In this document: piece after piece, positions 53,945 to 64,000 of the stretch
Numbering within the stretch: the stretch's first letter is position 1
Layout: each line of letters begins with the position of its first letter
DNA from: Blastocladiella emersonii ATCC 22665
Taxonomy: Eukaryota; Blastocladiomycota; Blastocladiomycetes; Blastocladiales; Blastocladiaceae
Length of the DNA stretch: 64,000 bases
Direction of reading: 5' to 3'
Assembly: GCA_025594325.1 (NCBI GenBank)
Contig: JANHCV010000005.1
Coordinates: 523,501-587,500, forward strand
Translations under genes and position numbers: made by a program
The notes under the pieces: generated by a model
Told to the model about the DNA's origin: nothing
The model's database searches: none
The model's input: the letters and a program-made list of their open reading frames with translations, nothing else

Positions 53945-56900
53945 ATGGCCGCCGAGGGTGAGCCACCACGGCCCCTCGCCACCGACGCCGCCTCCGTCTC
54001 CGCCTCCGTCTCCGCCTCCGCGAGTGCCGGCTCCTCGCCGATGCCCGGCGGCGGCGGCGGCAAGAAGGCCAAGTCCAAGTCGAGCAAACCGTGGTCGCGC
54101 CTGACCTCGACCTTCTCGCACCGGAGCTTCCTCGGCCGCTTCGCGCCGACGCCCGGCGCGACCCGCGTCCCGGGCACGGGCGGCAAGCGGCGCAAGTCGA
54201 GCAAATCGCACGACGAGAAGTTCCCGCTCGACGCCGACGACGAGGCCGATGCGGAGGCCGACGAGGACGCGGCCGCCGTCGAGGGCGCCGCGGCCATCGC
54301 GCTCGGGTCCTCGCCGACCACGCCCACGGCGCCGCCGACCGCCGAGTACCACCGCCGCGTCTACGTCAACGCGTGGCCGCGCGACGACTCGCCCGATTCT
54401 GGGGTGGTGTTCCCGTCCAACGAGATCCGGACTACCAAGTACACGCTGCTCTCGTTCCTCCCGCGAAACCTCGCGGAGCAGTTCCGGTACGTCGCGGGTT
54501 GCGGAGTGTGGGAGGGGTAGCGCGTGTCTCACTCACGCTGTGCGCGAACCGTATAGCCGAGTCGCCAACTCGTACTTCCTCCTCATGGTCGTCCTGCAAT
54601 TCATCCCGGCGCTCGAGGTCGCCGACCCGTCGTTCGCCGCCCTGCCCATCGTGTGCATCGTCGCCGCGACCGCCATGAAGGGTACGCGTTTCTCCCTCGC
54701 CCATTGCACCATCGGTCTCGGACTCATCCCCGCCCACCCCGTGTAGACGGCCTCGAGGACTTTCGCCGCCGCATCCAGGACAAGCGCCTGAACGAGGAGC
54801 TGACCGTGACCCTGACCAACTGGGCCAACGTCAACCAGCCGCGCCTGTCGTGGCGCGACCGCCTGAGCGTCGCGCTCGGCATCCCGGCGCTGCGCTCCCG
54901 CAAGCCGGGCAAGTCCAGCCGCGCGCGCCGTGCTTCCTCGGCCACCGCTGCCGCGGCGGGTAACCCCGACGCGGACGTGCTCAACTCGGCCGCCGGCCCG
55001 CGCCTGGGCTCCGCGCCCGTGCCCTCGCCGACGGCCGCGGACCCGGCGTGGATGACGGCCAAGTGGAAGAACGTGCAGGTCGGCGACTTTGTCCTGCTGC
55101 GCAACAACGACTCGATCCCCGCCGACGTGGTCATTGTCGCGACCTCGGAGCTCGACAACATGTGCTACATCGAGACCAAGTCGCTCGACGGCGAGACCAA
55201 CCTCAAGATCCGCCGCGGGCCCGCCGAGACCGCCTGGGTCCGGTCGCCCGCCGACTGCACCCGCCTCCAGGGCGTCCTCCAGTGCGACCCGCCCAACCCT
55301 GCGCTGTACAAGTTCCAGGGTACCATGGTCGTCCGCAAGACCAAGCGGCATCACCATCACCGCCACGCGGCTGCGGCCGCTGCGCACGGCAAGGGCGAGA
55401 AGGAGAAGCAGGGCGCGCGTGGGTCCCCGACCTCGGGCAGCCAGCCGTCCACGCTCCCGCCGCCGTTCGCGTCCGAGGACCCGATCCTCGCCCAGGGCCC
55501 GCCCGCCGCCAACGGCAAGGACGGCGGCGCGTCGCCCATCCCGCGCCGCCTCGCCCCGCTCCCCGTGACCTCGGCCGGCGCCGCCGCGCCCGCCGACCTG
55601 CACGCCGCGGCCGAGGCCCCGCCCAAGGCGTACTACGACGCCGACATTGAGCCCGCGGGCCCGCCTTCGCCCAACGACGACGAGGACGTGCACGTCGACG
55701 CGTCCGCGCGGTCCTCGTCCGACGACGACGACGAGGAGGAGGACGAGTTCCTGCGGATCCCGCTGACCATGAACTCGGTCCTCCTGCGCGGGTGCGTGGT
55801 GCGCAACTCGGAGTGGGTGATCGGGCTGGTCATCTACACGGGGTCCGAGTCCAAGATCCAGCTCAACGCGGGCGCGACGCCGTCGAAGCGCACGCGCATC
55901 GAGAAGCAGATGAACCCGCAGGTCATCCTCAACTTCCTCATCCTGTTCGCCATGTCGCTCGTGTGCGGGATCACCCACATCCTGTACTTTTCCGCCTTCA
56001 ACTTCGAGGCCGCGCCGTTCGCCCTCGAGCCGTACGACCGCGACCCGGCGGGGGAGCTGTATGTCGGCATCATCACGTTCTTTACGTGCAGTATCATCTT
56101 CCAGGTACGCGTTTCCGTCGTGCGCGCTCAACACGACACGGAACTGACCCAACGACGTGTAGAACATCCTGCCCATCTCGCTGTACGTGACGGTCGAGAT
56201 CGTCAAGACGGCGCAGGCGTACTTTATCCACGCCGACGAGACCATGTACGACGAGGAGTTCGACCGGCCGTGCTCGGTCAAGTCGTGGAACCTGTCGGAC
56301 GACCTGGGCCAGATCGAGTACGTGTTCAGCGACAAGACGGGCACGCTCACGCGCAACGTCATGGAGCTGCGCAAGGTGTCGATCGACGGCGTCGTGTACG
56401 GCGACGCCTTTGTCAAGGCCGACCCCGCCACCCAGGCCCACATGCTCGCCGAGTTCAAGGCCGAGGTCAAGGCCATGACCACGGGCTCGGGCGATATCGT
56501 CACGCACAAGCCCACGACGTTCGTCGACCGCGACGCACTCGTCCCGCTGCGCGACCCGAACTCGAAAGTCCGCGAGTTCTTCCTCCTGCTCGCGCTGTGC
56601 CACACGGTGCTCCCCGAGAAGGTGACGGACGCGGACAACGACGTGACGACCATGACGTACAAGGCGCAGTCGCCCGACGAGGAGGCGCTGGTCACGGCGG
56701 CGCAGTCGCTCGGCATCACCTTCATCAACCGGTCGCAGGCCAACATGGTGGTCAGCGTGCTGGGCGAGCTGCGCGTCTACGACGTGCTCGAGATCATCGA
56801 GTTCAACTCGACGCGGAAACGCATGACGGTCATCGTGCGCGACCCGGACCGCGGCATCCTCGTCCTGTGCAAGGGCGCCGACAGCGTCATCTTCGAGCGC

Positions 56901-59369
56901 ATGGCGCACGGCCACGGGCAGGCGGACCTGAAACACGCGACGCTCAACCAGCTCCAGTGGTTCGCCAACGACGGCCTGCGCACGCTGTGCATGGCGTACC
57001 GCGTCGTCGACGAGGAGACGTTCGCCGCGTGGCACGCGCGGTACCAGGAGGCGGCGCTGCTCGCCGTCGGGCGCGACGAGGCCATGGACCAGGTCGCCGA
57101 CGACCTCGAGCAGGGGCTCACGCTGCTCGGCGCCACTGCCATCGAGGACAAGCTGCAGGACCAGGTCCCCGAGACGATCCAGAAGCTGATCGCGGCCGGC
57201 ATCAAGATCTGGGTGCTCACCGGCGACAAGGTCGAGACCGCCATCACCATCGGGTTCTCGTGCAACCTCCTCGAGCGCGACATGACCATGATCGTCATCC
57301 AGGGCGACGACTACAAGTCCACCCGCCGCCAGCTCCAGCAGTCCCTCGCCACGCTGCTCGAGGAGGACGAGGCTGCGCGCCGCGCCGATCTGGGTGATGG
57401 GGATGAGGACGAGGACGCGACCGACGATACCTCGTCCATGGCCGGCACCGAGCCGCTCGTTGAGTCGATGCTCGACGCCGGCGTCCCCGGGACCGTCGGG
57501 ATCGGCGGCGGCGCCGGCGGGATCCACTCGCGCCGCGCGTCACAGTCGTCGTCCACAGCGGGCGCGCGCAGCCGGCACTCGACGGCCACGTCGACGGCTG
57601 CGCACCAAGCGCGCAGCAGCAGCGCGGCGGCGAGCAGCACGGGGGCGTCGTCGTCGGCGGGCGGGCGCGGGCGCACGCGGTACGCGCTGGTGATCGACGG
57701 CAGCTCGCTCAAGTACGCGCTCGAGAAGGAGAACCGGCTGCTGTTCCTCGAGGTCGGGTGCCGGTGCACGTCGGTCGTGTGCTGCCGCGTGTCGCCGCTG
57801 CAGAAGGCGCAGGTCGTGGCGCTCGTCCGCAAGGAGCTCGACTGCCTGTCGCTGAGTATTGGGGATGGAGCCAACGACGTGTCCATGATCCAGGAGGCCA
57901 ACGTCGGGATCGGGATCGCCGGGCTCGAGGGGTACCAGGCCGTCATGGCGTCCGACTACGCCATCGCCCAGTTCAAGTACATCCAGCAGCTCCTCCTCGT
58001 CCACGGCCGGTGGAGCTACCGCCGCATCGCCGCCATGAACCTCACGTTCTTTTACAAGAATATCGTGTGGACGTTCGTCCTGTTCTGGGCGGTACGCTTT
58101 TTTTTCGGCGTTGCGCGCATGGAACGAATACTGACTCGTACGCGCGCAATCGTGTAGCAATTCTACTGCGGGTTCTCGGCCGACATCACGTTCGAGTACT
58201 CGTACGTCAACTACTACAACCTGTTCTTCACGGTGATGCCGACGATGCTCCTGGGGATCCTCGACCAGGACGTGCCGGCGAACCGGGCTCTGGCGTTCCC
58301 GAAGCTGTACTCGGCGGGGCTCAAGCAGGCGTACTACAACTCGGCCAAGTTCTGGGTGCACATCCTGGACGCGCTGTACCAGTCGGTGGTGTGCTACTTT
58401 GTCGGGTACTTTCTGTACACGGACGCGGTGGCGAGCCCGCACGGGTGGGCGTCGCCCGAGCACTACGAGGTCGGGACCGCCATGGCCACCTACGCCATCA
58501 CCACGGCCAACGTGTACATTGCCATGAACTTCAAGTCGTGGTCGTGGATCATGGCCGTCGGCGTGCCCCTCAACCTCCTGCTGTTCCCGCTGTACGTGTA
58601 CGTGTACGCCGTGTACTCGGCCGACTCGCCCATCGCGGGGCTCGAGCGCGTCCTCCTGGGCTCGCCCGCGTTCTGGATCTCGATCCCGCTCGCCGTCTTC
58701 CTCTCCGTGTTCCCGCGGTTCGCCCTCGAGTACTACCGCGTCAACTACTACCCGTCCGACGTCGACCTCGTCCGCCAGCTCCCCAGGGGCGAGGTCGAGG
58801 GCGACTTCCCGCCCGGCCACCACCGCCACCACCGCCCGCACATCAACTGGCTCGAGCGCCTGTGGCACCCGCCCGCGCGCCCGCAGGCGGCGACGCCGGG
58901 GCTCGGCCCGCACCAGCAGCACCAGCATCCGCCGATTTACATGGACGAGGAAGTCGAGCTGCGGCCACGCACCGCGTCGCGCACGGCCGCGACCGCGCTC
59001 GGCGCCGTCGTCCCGGCCGCGCTCGACAACATTTTGGACGCAGTCAACCACGCCGTCGACACGGTGCGCATCTTTGGTCGGACCCAGCGCGAGAAGCTGT
59101 CGCGGCGCATGAACTCGGCGGTCCCGCCGCGCGAGCGGCCGTCGTTCGTCATGTACATGGGCGCGCCCGACGCGACACGGCGGTACCCGCACACTGGGTT
59201 CGCGTTCTCGGCCGACGAGGGGCTGCCGCCCATGATCCGCCGGAGGAGCAGGGGGGTGCCGGAGGGGGTCACGAGCGACGCGGTTTCCGACTCGCACGTC
59301 GAGATCTCCCGGTCCCGCGCCGCGGCCAGGGCAAGGAAGTCGGGGCATGCGCGGATGCTCAGTTTGTGA
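53945..59369 (+). CDS. P4-type ATPase, Dnf-type phospholipid flippase
   Basis: Exons 53945-54486, 54557-54681, 54747-56104, 56163-58091 and 58158-59369 encode 1721 aa. P-type landmarks are complete: SNEIRTTKYTLLSFLPRNLA and VANSYFLLMVVLQFIPALEV in the first membrane pair, SLDGETNLK (the P4 DGET loop), DKTGTLT with the phosphorylated aspartate near 732, KGADSVIFERM and GDGANDVSMIQEANVGIGIA near 1242. Ten membrane segments are expected. It flips aminophospholipids to the cytosolic leaflet with a Cdc50-family partner. The fold and FYCGFSADITFEYSYVNYYN loop match Dnf1/Dnf2 better than Drs2. Inserts are large: about 170 residues with a His-rich patch in the actuator domain, and ~110 Ser/Ala-rich residues before VIDGSSLKYAL. 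The tail is ~200 aa. Confidence 0.94.
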
Positions 59370-59614
59370 TGCACGAGACTTGTTTTAATCCTATCTAGAC
59401 GTGATTCATTGTCCAATTTTCGCGCGGGAGCGGGTGTGAGACATTCAGGAAAAAGTGTCTCGCGCGGGCGGGGTGACCTCACCTGATGCGGCGCGGGCCC
59501 AAGTCAACATCTCCGATGCAAAGCTTCATCGTGGCGCTCGGCCATCGACTGCTCCGCGTGCGACGGAGCTCTCCTCACCCCCCCACGTAACTCTTCTCAC
59601 GACTCATTGCAACC

Positions 59615-59965
59615 ATGGCTGGCGGCGGTCCTTACACTGGTACGGCTGCTGCCGGGCCGCGCCGGCGTCGTCGTCCCCGATGGATTCCCTAACCTCTCCC
59701 CCCGCACCTAGGCTGGTGGGGTCATATGGGCAAGGCCCACCAGGCGCAGAACGGCATCGTGACGTACCAGATCTCGCCGTTCCGCCAGCGCGCGTTCGCG
59801 GGCGCCTTCTCCAAGGGCGTCTTCAACGTGTACCGCCGCACCATGGCCCAGGCCGGCTACATCATCCCGCCCTTCGTCCTCGGCTACGCCATGTACTCGT
59901 ACTGCAAGGACAAGTACGCGTGGTACCACACCAAGGAGGGCCACGCTCACGCCGGCGAGCACTAA
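59615..59965 (+). CDS. QCR8: Cytochrome bc1 complex subunit 8
   Basis: Exons 59615-59639 and 59712-59965 give 92 aa. The protein starts MAGGGPYTGWWGHMGKAHQA and has QNGIVTYQISPFRQRAFAGA, the conserved matrix part. One membrane helix (GYIIPPFVLGYAMYSYCKDK) and a short His-rich end follow. This is the small ubiquinone-binding-protein subunit of respiratory complex III in the inner mitochondrial membrane. Length and layout fit fungal Qcr8. No cleavable presequence is seen, as known for the family. It is convergent with SMP3. Confidence 0.94.
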
Positions 59966-60205
59966 GTTGCCGGTACGCTTTTCGTTGGGAGTCTGGTTTG
60001 GGGCCTAGGCTAACGACCATGCGTGCGAGATGTAGACGTGCGACTTTCCTCTCCCCCTTCATCATCCTCCTTCCCCTTCCCCTGTCTCATAGCCGACCCC
60101 CCTCCCCGTCCTCGAAAATACACATCCTGTCTCTCTCTCACTAGCACACGCACGGCAGCGTCTCCTGCCCACCCGTCAACGATGGAAAAATACACCCTGT
60201 ACTCG

Positions 60206-61794
60206 TCACCCACGCCGCACCACGCGGTACACGCGCACCTGCCCACGCGCGCGCCACGTCCCGGGCCAGTCATCGAACGACGCGTGCCAGAACGCGGCCT
60301 CCTCGTGCACATCCTCCGTCTCCAACCCGGCGGGCACCCGCGGCGCGATCAGCCACGTTTCCTGGGTTTTGATGCTTTCGCGCACCGCCGCGGCCGCGAG
60401 CGCGTCGTCCGACCCGGCGTTCACCACGGTCCCCGTGAACGGCCGGCCGCCGCCGCGGGAGAGCAGGAACCCGGGCACAGCGTACGTGCGCGAGCTGACG
60501 ACCGTCACGTTTGCGTCCCCCGAAAGGCTCGCGATCTCGGCGGCCGCGGGCACGATCCCGGCCTGGTGCCCCGCGAAGACAACGTACAGGACCGCGTTCG
60601 CCGCCGCGCCCCAGGTCCACCACCGCGACCGCGGCGTTGGCGGCCCCGCGAGCGCCACGGCCAGGACGCACGGGTACAGCGGGAACAGGAACCGCGCTTC
60701 CTGGTGCGGCGCGAGCGAGAGGAGGGCGAGGCCGGACGCGGCACACGCGGCCGCGAGCCGCGCGATGGGGGTTTGGAGTTTGGGGGAGGGCGCCATGGCG
60801 AGCATCGGGCCGAACAGGAGCGGGACGTTGACGAGTAGATGTGTGATGCGCGGGTGCAGGCCGTGGTGCGCCAGGTTCGCGGCGTCCGCGTTGTACCGCA
60901 GGTTGGTGAGGATCGGGAAGACGAGCGCGCCGTAGTGGAGCGAGTCGCACGCGACCAGGGCCGCGGCCGTCAAGACCCCGGCCGCCGTGAACGCTGCGAG
61001 CAAGCCGATCCGGCGGCTGCGGAGGAAACCCACGACCGCGACCAAACCGACGGGCCAAGCGTACAGGACGAAGGTCGCGCGGACGAACACGCCGGTGGCG
61101 AGGACTGCGCCGAGCGCGGCGGCGGTGAGGGCACGGGTGCGGCCGCGGGTCGCCAGCACCAGCGCCGCCGTCAGTGCCAGCGTCTCGGTCGTGTTCGAGA
61201 ACGAGTGCGTCATGAGCGCGCCCGTGTGCGCCCACGACGCGAGGGTGAGCGACAGCGCGCGGTGGTGTCGCGGGACGAGGTACGTCGCGATCAGGTAGTC
61301 TAACGTGCGCGCGCGTGGGTGTCAGGTCGGCGGAGCGCGCGGACGAGGGCGTGGGGACACACCGATGAGCAGCGTCTGCAGCGCAAAGACGAGCCGGACG
61401 ACGACGAAGAGCGACCGGCCGCTGTCGAGCCCGAGCGCGCGCGCGGCGAGGAACGGCAGGCCCGCGGTGATCCAGCTACACCGCCGCCAGCGACGACGCG
61501 TCAGTCTGACGCGCGCCTCCACCTCCATCGCAGCGAGGCGTACACGGGAAAGATGCTCCGCGCAGGCGCCGCCGGGTCAAACTCCCACGGCAGCGGCGTC
61601 GTGACGCCGAGGAACTGGTCTACACTTGGCCAGGCTCAGCTACGCGATCGCTCCTCCCTCGTCGCTGCCAACGATCCGTTCGTACGCGCCGCGACCTCGG
61701 GCGTCTGAAAGAACTCGTCCGGGTGGATATACGACGGCGCGATCGCCGCGGCCAGCCGCACTGCAGCAAGTCCCAGCATCGGGTCGTTCATCAT
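60206..61794 (-). CDS. SMP3: GPI mannosyltransferase 4 (GT22 family)
   Basis: Exons 61794-61686, 61619-61544, 61475-61363 and 61299-60206 give 463 aa. The lumenal GT22 motif SYIHPDEFFQTPE is at residues 21-33, with the acidic pair D26/E27. It is followed by VTTPLPWEFDPAAPARSIFP, then many membrane segments and the GT22 signature HQEARFLFPLYP. Smp3 adds the fourth mannose to the GPI core in the ER; TPLPWEF plus overall length favour Smp3 over Gpi10 or Alg9/12, but this is by resemblance. The ATG is only 54 bp from the stop of the upstream gene on the same strand, so its promoter and leader must lie within that gene's 3' part. Two adjacent ATGs start the frame. Confidence 0.88.
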
Positions 61795-61848
61795 CGGTGG
61801 TACATGGAACGGGTGGATATACTAAGGTCTGGGAGAGAGGGAAAGAGG

Positions 61849-63548
61849 CTACGAGGCATGAGGCGACCGATGCAGCGTGCGCCCGCGCCGCCGCTCGGGC
61901 TCCTCCCCCGCCGCCGACGCCGCGGTTGGTGGTGGTGGCGGCGCAGCAGCAGCGACACCTCGCGCGATGGGCGTCGGCGTGAGCGTCCCCGCGATGCTGG
62001 TGTACCCGAACCGCGGCTGCGCGACACCGCCCACAGTGTCCCCGCCGCCGGCGGCCACCGCGCGCGCGGCAGCTGCAGCGAGTACGGACGACGGCGACGC
62101 GAACGCGGCCATCATTCCGCTCGCACCCGAACTCGACGCCGTGGACACGACGGGCTCCTCGTCAAGATCCATACGGCTGAACGCAAGACTCGCGCCCTGG
62201 ATATTGATCGGCAGCGGGACCTGCCGCCCCGCGTTCCCCGGGATCTGCCACGCGGCGTTGGTCCGCACGGGCGTGCTGCGGAGCGACGCGGGCTGCGAGG
62301 GAGGCGGGCTCGGGTCGTGCGAGTACGCGGTCGTGCGCGCGCGTTTGTGCGGCCCGCCGGCACCTCCCCCAGAACTGCCGGTGCTGCTGCCCGGCCGGCT
62401 GCCCTGGCTGCCCTGGTCCGACAGCGACGAGGTGCGCGTGCGTTTGCCCAGCACGACGGGCGGCGGGGACGTCGCGCGGGCGAGCGGGACGAGGGTGCGC
62501 GGGGAGCGCGCCGAGTTGGCGGCGGCGGCGGCGGAGCCGAACGGGAGCGGCGACGGGAAGGAGAGGACCGTCGGGGAGGGTGTCGCCGAGGACGCGGGCG
62601 ACGGCGTGTACACGGCCTGGTTCGACGGGTTCAGGTGCGAGCCGCTGCGTGGGCCGCGGCGGTGGAAGATGACGACCTGGTCCTAGACACGCGGTTTCGG
62701 AAGTTAGAGTGGGGAGGGTGAGACCGATACGAGCGCGAACGTACCGGATCCTTCATGACGGTATCCCCCTCATCGTCCTCGACCGTGGCCTCGAGCGCGA
62801 CCGTAATGTCCTCCTGGACCACGGCCTCGCCGACGCGCTCGCGCTCCGCGATCTTGGACTCTTCGAGCAGCAGCCGCGACAGACGCTTGAGCGGGTTCTT
62901 CTACTCGTCAACGACGCGTCAGAATCCACCCGTCTCCCACATACTGGGCCCACGCGTGCGTACCGTCGCACTCTTCCCCGCGACTCTCGCGAGCGGATCC
63001 TCCTCATCCATGGCCAAACTCATACTCGAGCTCGCGGCGCTGAGCGGGTCGGACCCGCGGCGCTGGCGCACGAGCGACGGCGGCACGGGTCCCGCAATCT
63101 CGCCGCCCGACGACGACGCGAGCGACATGGCGGACCCGGACCCCTGGCTGCCCACGTCGTCTACTTCATCCTCGCGGTCGCGGTCCCGCTCGCGGTCGTG
63201 AAACGTGCGCGGCACACGCGTCTCGGATGCGGACCGCAGCCGCGCGAGGTTCGCGGGCCGCAGCGGGTGGTTGAGGCGGCCGCGCGAGGACGGCGGCGGC
63301 GGGGGTGGCAGCGGGGTCGCGGTCTGGTGATGGTGCAGGAAGCCGTGCGCCGGGTACCGCGCGGCGGGCGGCGAACGCGGACCCATGCCGCCCGCGCCGG
63401 TGCTGAGGGAGAAGGCGGCGAACGACATGGACACGGTGCGGCTCGGGGTCTCGGGGGTCTGCGCGGCAGCGGCGGCGTTGGCGGTGGAGGGTGGGGGAGG
63501 CGGCGCGTCGGCGGGATGATAGCGCCGTGATGGGCGCGATGGATCCAT
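61849..63548 (-). CDS. Ser/Pro-rich disordered protein, unknown
   Basis: Exons 63548-62964, 62900-62745 and 62682-61849 encode 524 aa. Low-complexity Ser/Pro/Ala sequence dominates, with basic nuclear-type patches (LGKRTRTSS, PHKRARTT) and many SP sites. One short ordered helix spans the second exon: NPLKRLSRLLLEESKIAERE and ALEATVEDDEGDTVMKD. No family recognised. The first intron could be misread as a 29-nt intron later in the frame; the donor GTACGC at 62963 gives a normal 63-nt intron in phase. A GAGGC-type pentamer run (about 63606-63630) lies in its upstream region. Confidence 0.6.
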
Positions 63549-63867
63549 TGTGGAGAACGGGAGAGGGAGGGCGGGAGAGGTCTATATGAAGGTGGGAACG
63601 GGTTCGAGACGAGGCGAGGCGAGGCGAGGCGTGGGACGCTGCGGCGGTGCAAGTGGCGCGCGTTGCGGGTGCTTGCTACATGGAGCTGGACGCGGAGATC
63701 GCAGCCGCGAGATCGAGATTCATTGCTTGCTGTGCCGAGGCGATACGGGAGAGAGAGGAGAGGAGCGGGCGTGTGGCTCGCGTTGGTGGTCGGAGCAAGC
63801 GGAGTGGTCGACGCTTCTCCCAACTCTTCTTCTTCTTCCTTGAAAGACCACCAATCCTGACGAAACC

Positions 63868-64000
63868 ATGTCGCAAGTCTTTGCATACACCGAGTCCACG
63901 CACCCATGGAGCTACCTGAACCTCAAGCTGTGAGTTGATGCTGTCGCGCTGTCCGTTTCGATCGCATGGGAGACCCCCGCTCACCTACCCCGACACAGGT
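63868..64000 (+). CDS. Start of an unidentified gene (3' part beyond window)
   Basis: ATG at 63868 (context AAACCATGT) opens MSQVFAYTESTHPWSYLNLK and a final split codon. The donor GTGAGT is at 63930; a CAG acceptor at 63996-63998 would leave only two bases of the next exon. Too little is visible to name it. It is divergent from the Ser/Pro-rich gene, 319 bp between starts. Confidence 0.45.

Noticed and set aside
62902-62930. A 29-nt intron (GTGGAT...GAGTAG) in the Ser/Pro-rich gene
   Set aside because: Too short for splicing; the donor GTACGC at 62963 gives a 63-nt intron in phase.
1-64000. CRISPR arrays, bacterial operons, riboswitches, phage genes
   Set aside because: None seen; gene structure with spliceosomal introns is eukaryotic throughout.

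Overview
The window is nuclear DNA of a GC-rich, intron-rich fungus, most likely a basidiomycete yeast. The evidence is the fungal gene set (vacuolar proteinase A, Qcr8, Smp3, Jip5, Emg1, P4-ATPase), dense small introns, short intergenic gaps and one tRNA. By my hand tally 41 of 57 introns start GTACG, most have a CTRAC-like branch site, and they end in TAG or CAG; usual length is 49-80 nt. A Tremellomycetes/Trichosporonales origin is my inference, not shown by the sequence. The Yra1 gene is cut by the left edge and an unnamed gene by the right edge.

1-10.2 kb: housekeeping genes. Yra1/REF mRNA-export adaptor with a 932-nt intron, sulfiredoxin, a CEP19-domain protein, a SET-MYND methyltransferase, an unknown multi-pass membrane protein, and ribosomal protein uL2 (RPL2) with a 544-nt first intron that appears to use a GC donor.

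11-39 kb: the unusual part. A 3,387-bp block (10978-14364) recurs in inverted orientation at 35486-38872, with no difference that I can see. Each copy carries a cystinosin-type PQ-loop transporter gene and a divergent gene for a protein of ankyrin-like 'WW' repeats. Just outside the block, on the ankyrin-gene side, both copies have a leucine-rich-repeat (LRR) gene in the same relative position: intact next to copy A, a frameshifted fragment next to copy B. The flanking DNA there is clearly homologous but diverged. Sharp edges between identical and diverged DNA argue for recent gene conversion of an older inverted duplication, or a very recent re-duplication. The ~21 kb between the copies holds a second cystinosin paralogue, NSE3, an LRR protein, PEP4, EMG1, a giant cyclin-like protein, a third ankyrin-like gene, an MFS transporter and tRNA-Gly(CCC).

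39-64 kb: dense ordinary gene space. A Gln/Ala-rich nuclear-type protein with a domain resembling bacterial plasmid/phage DNA-binding proteins, thioredoxin, an unknown membrane protein, an F-box-like protein, acylphosphatase, JIP5, a peroxisomal enoyl-CoA isomerase-like protein, an unknown acidic protein, a Dnf-type phospholipid flippase, QCR8, the GPI mannosyltransferase SMP3 and a Ser/Pro-rich unknown. Exon joins were worked out by hand; reading frame closes through every join listed.
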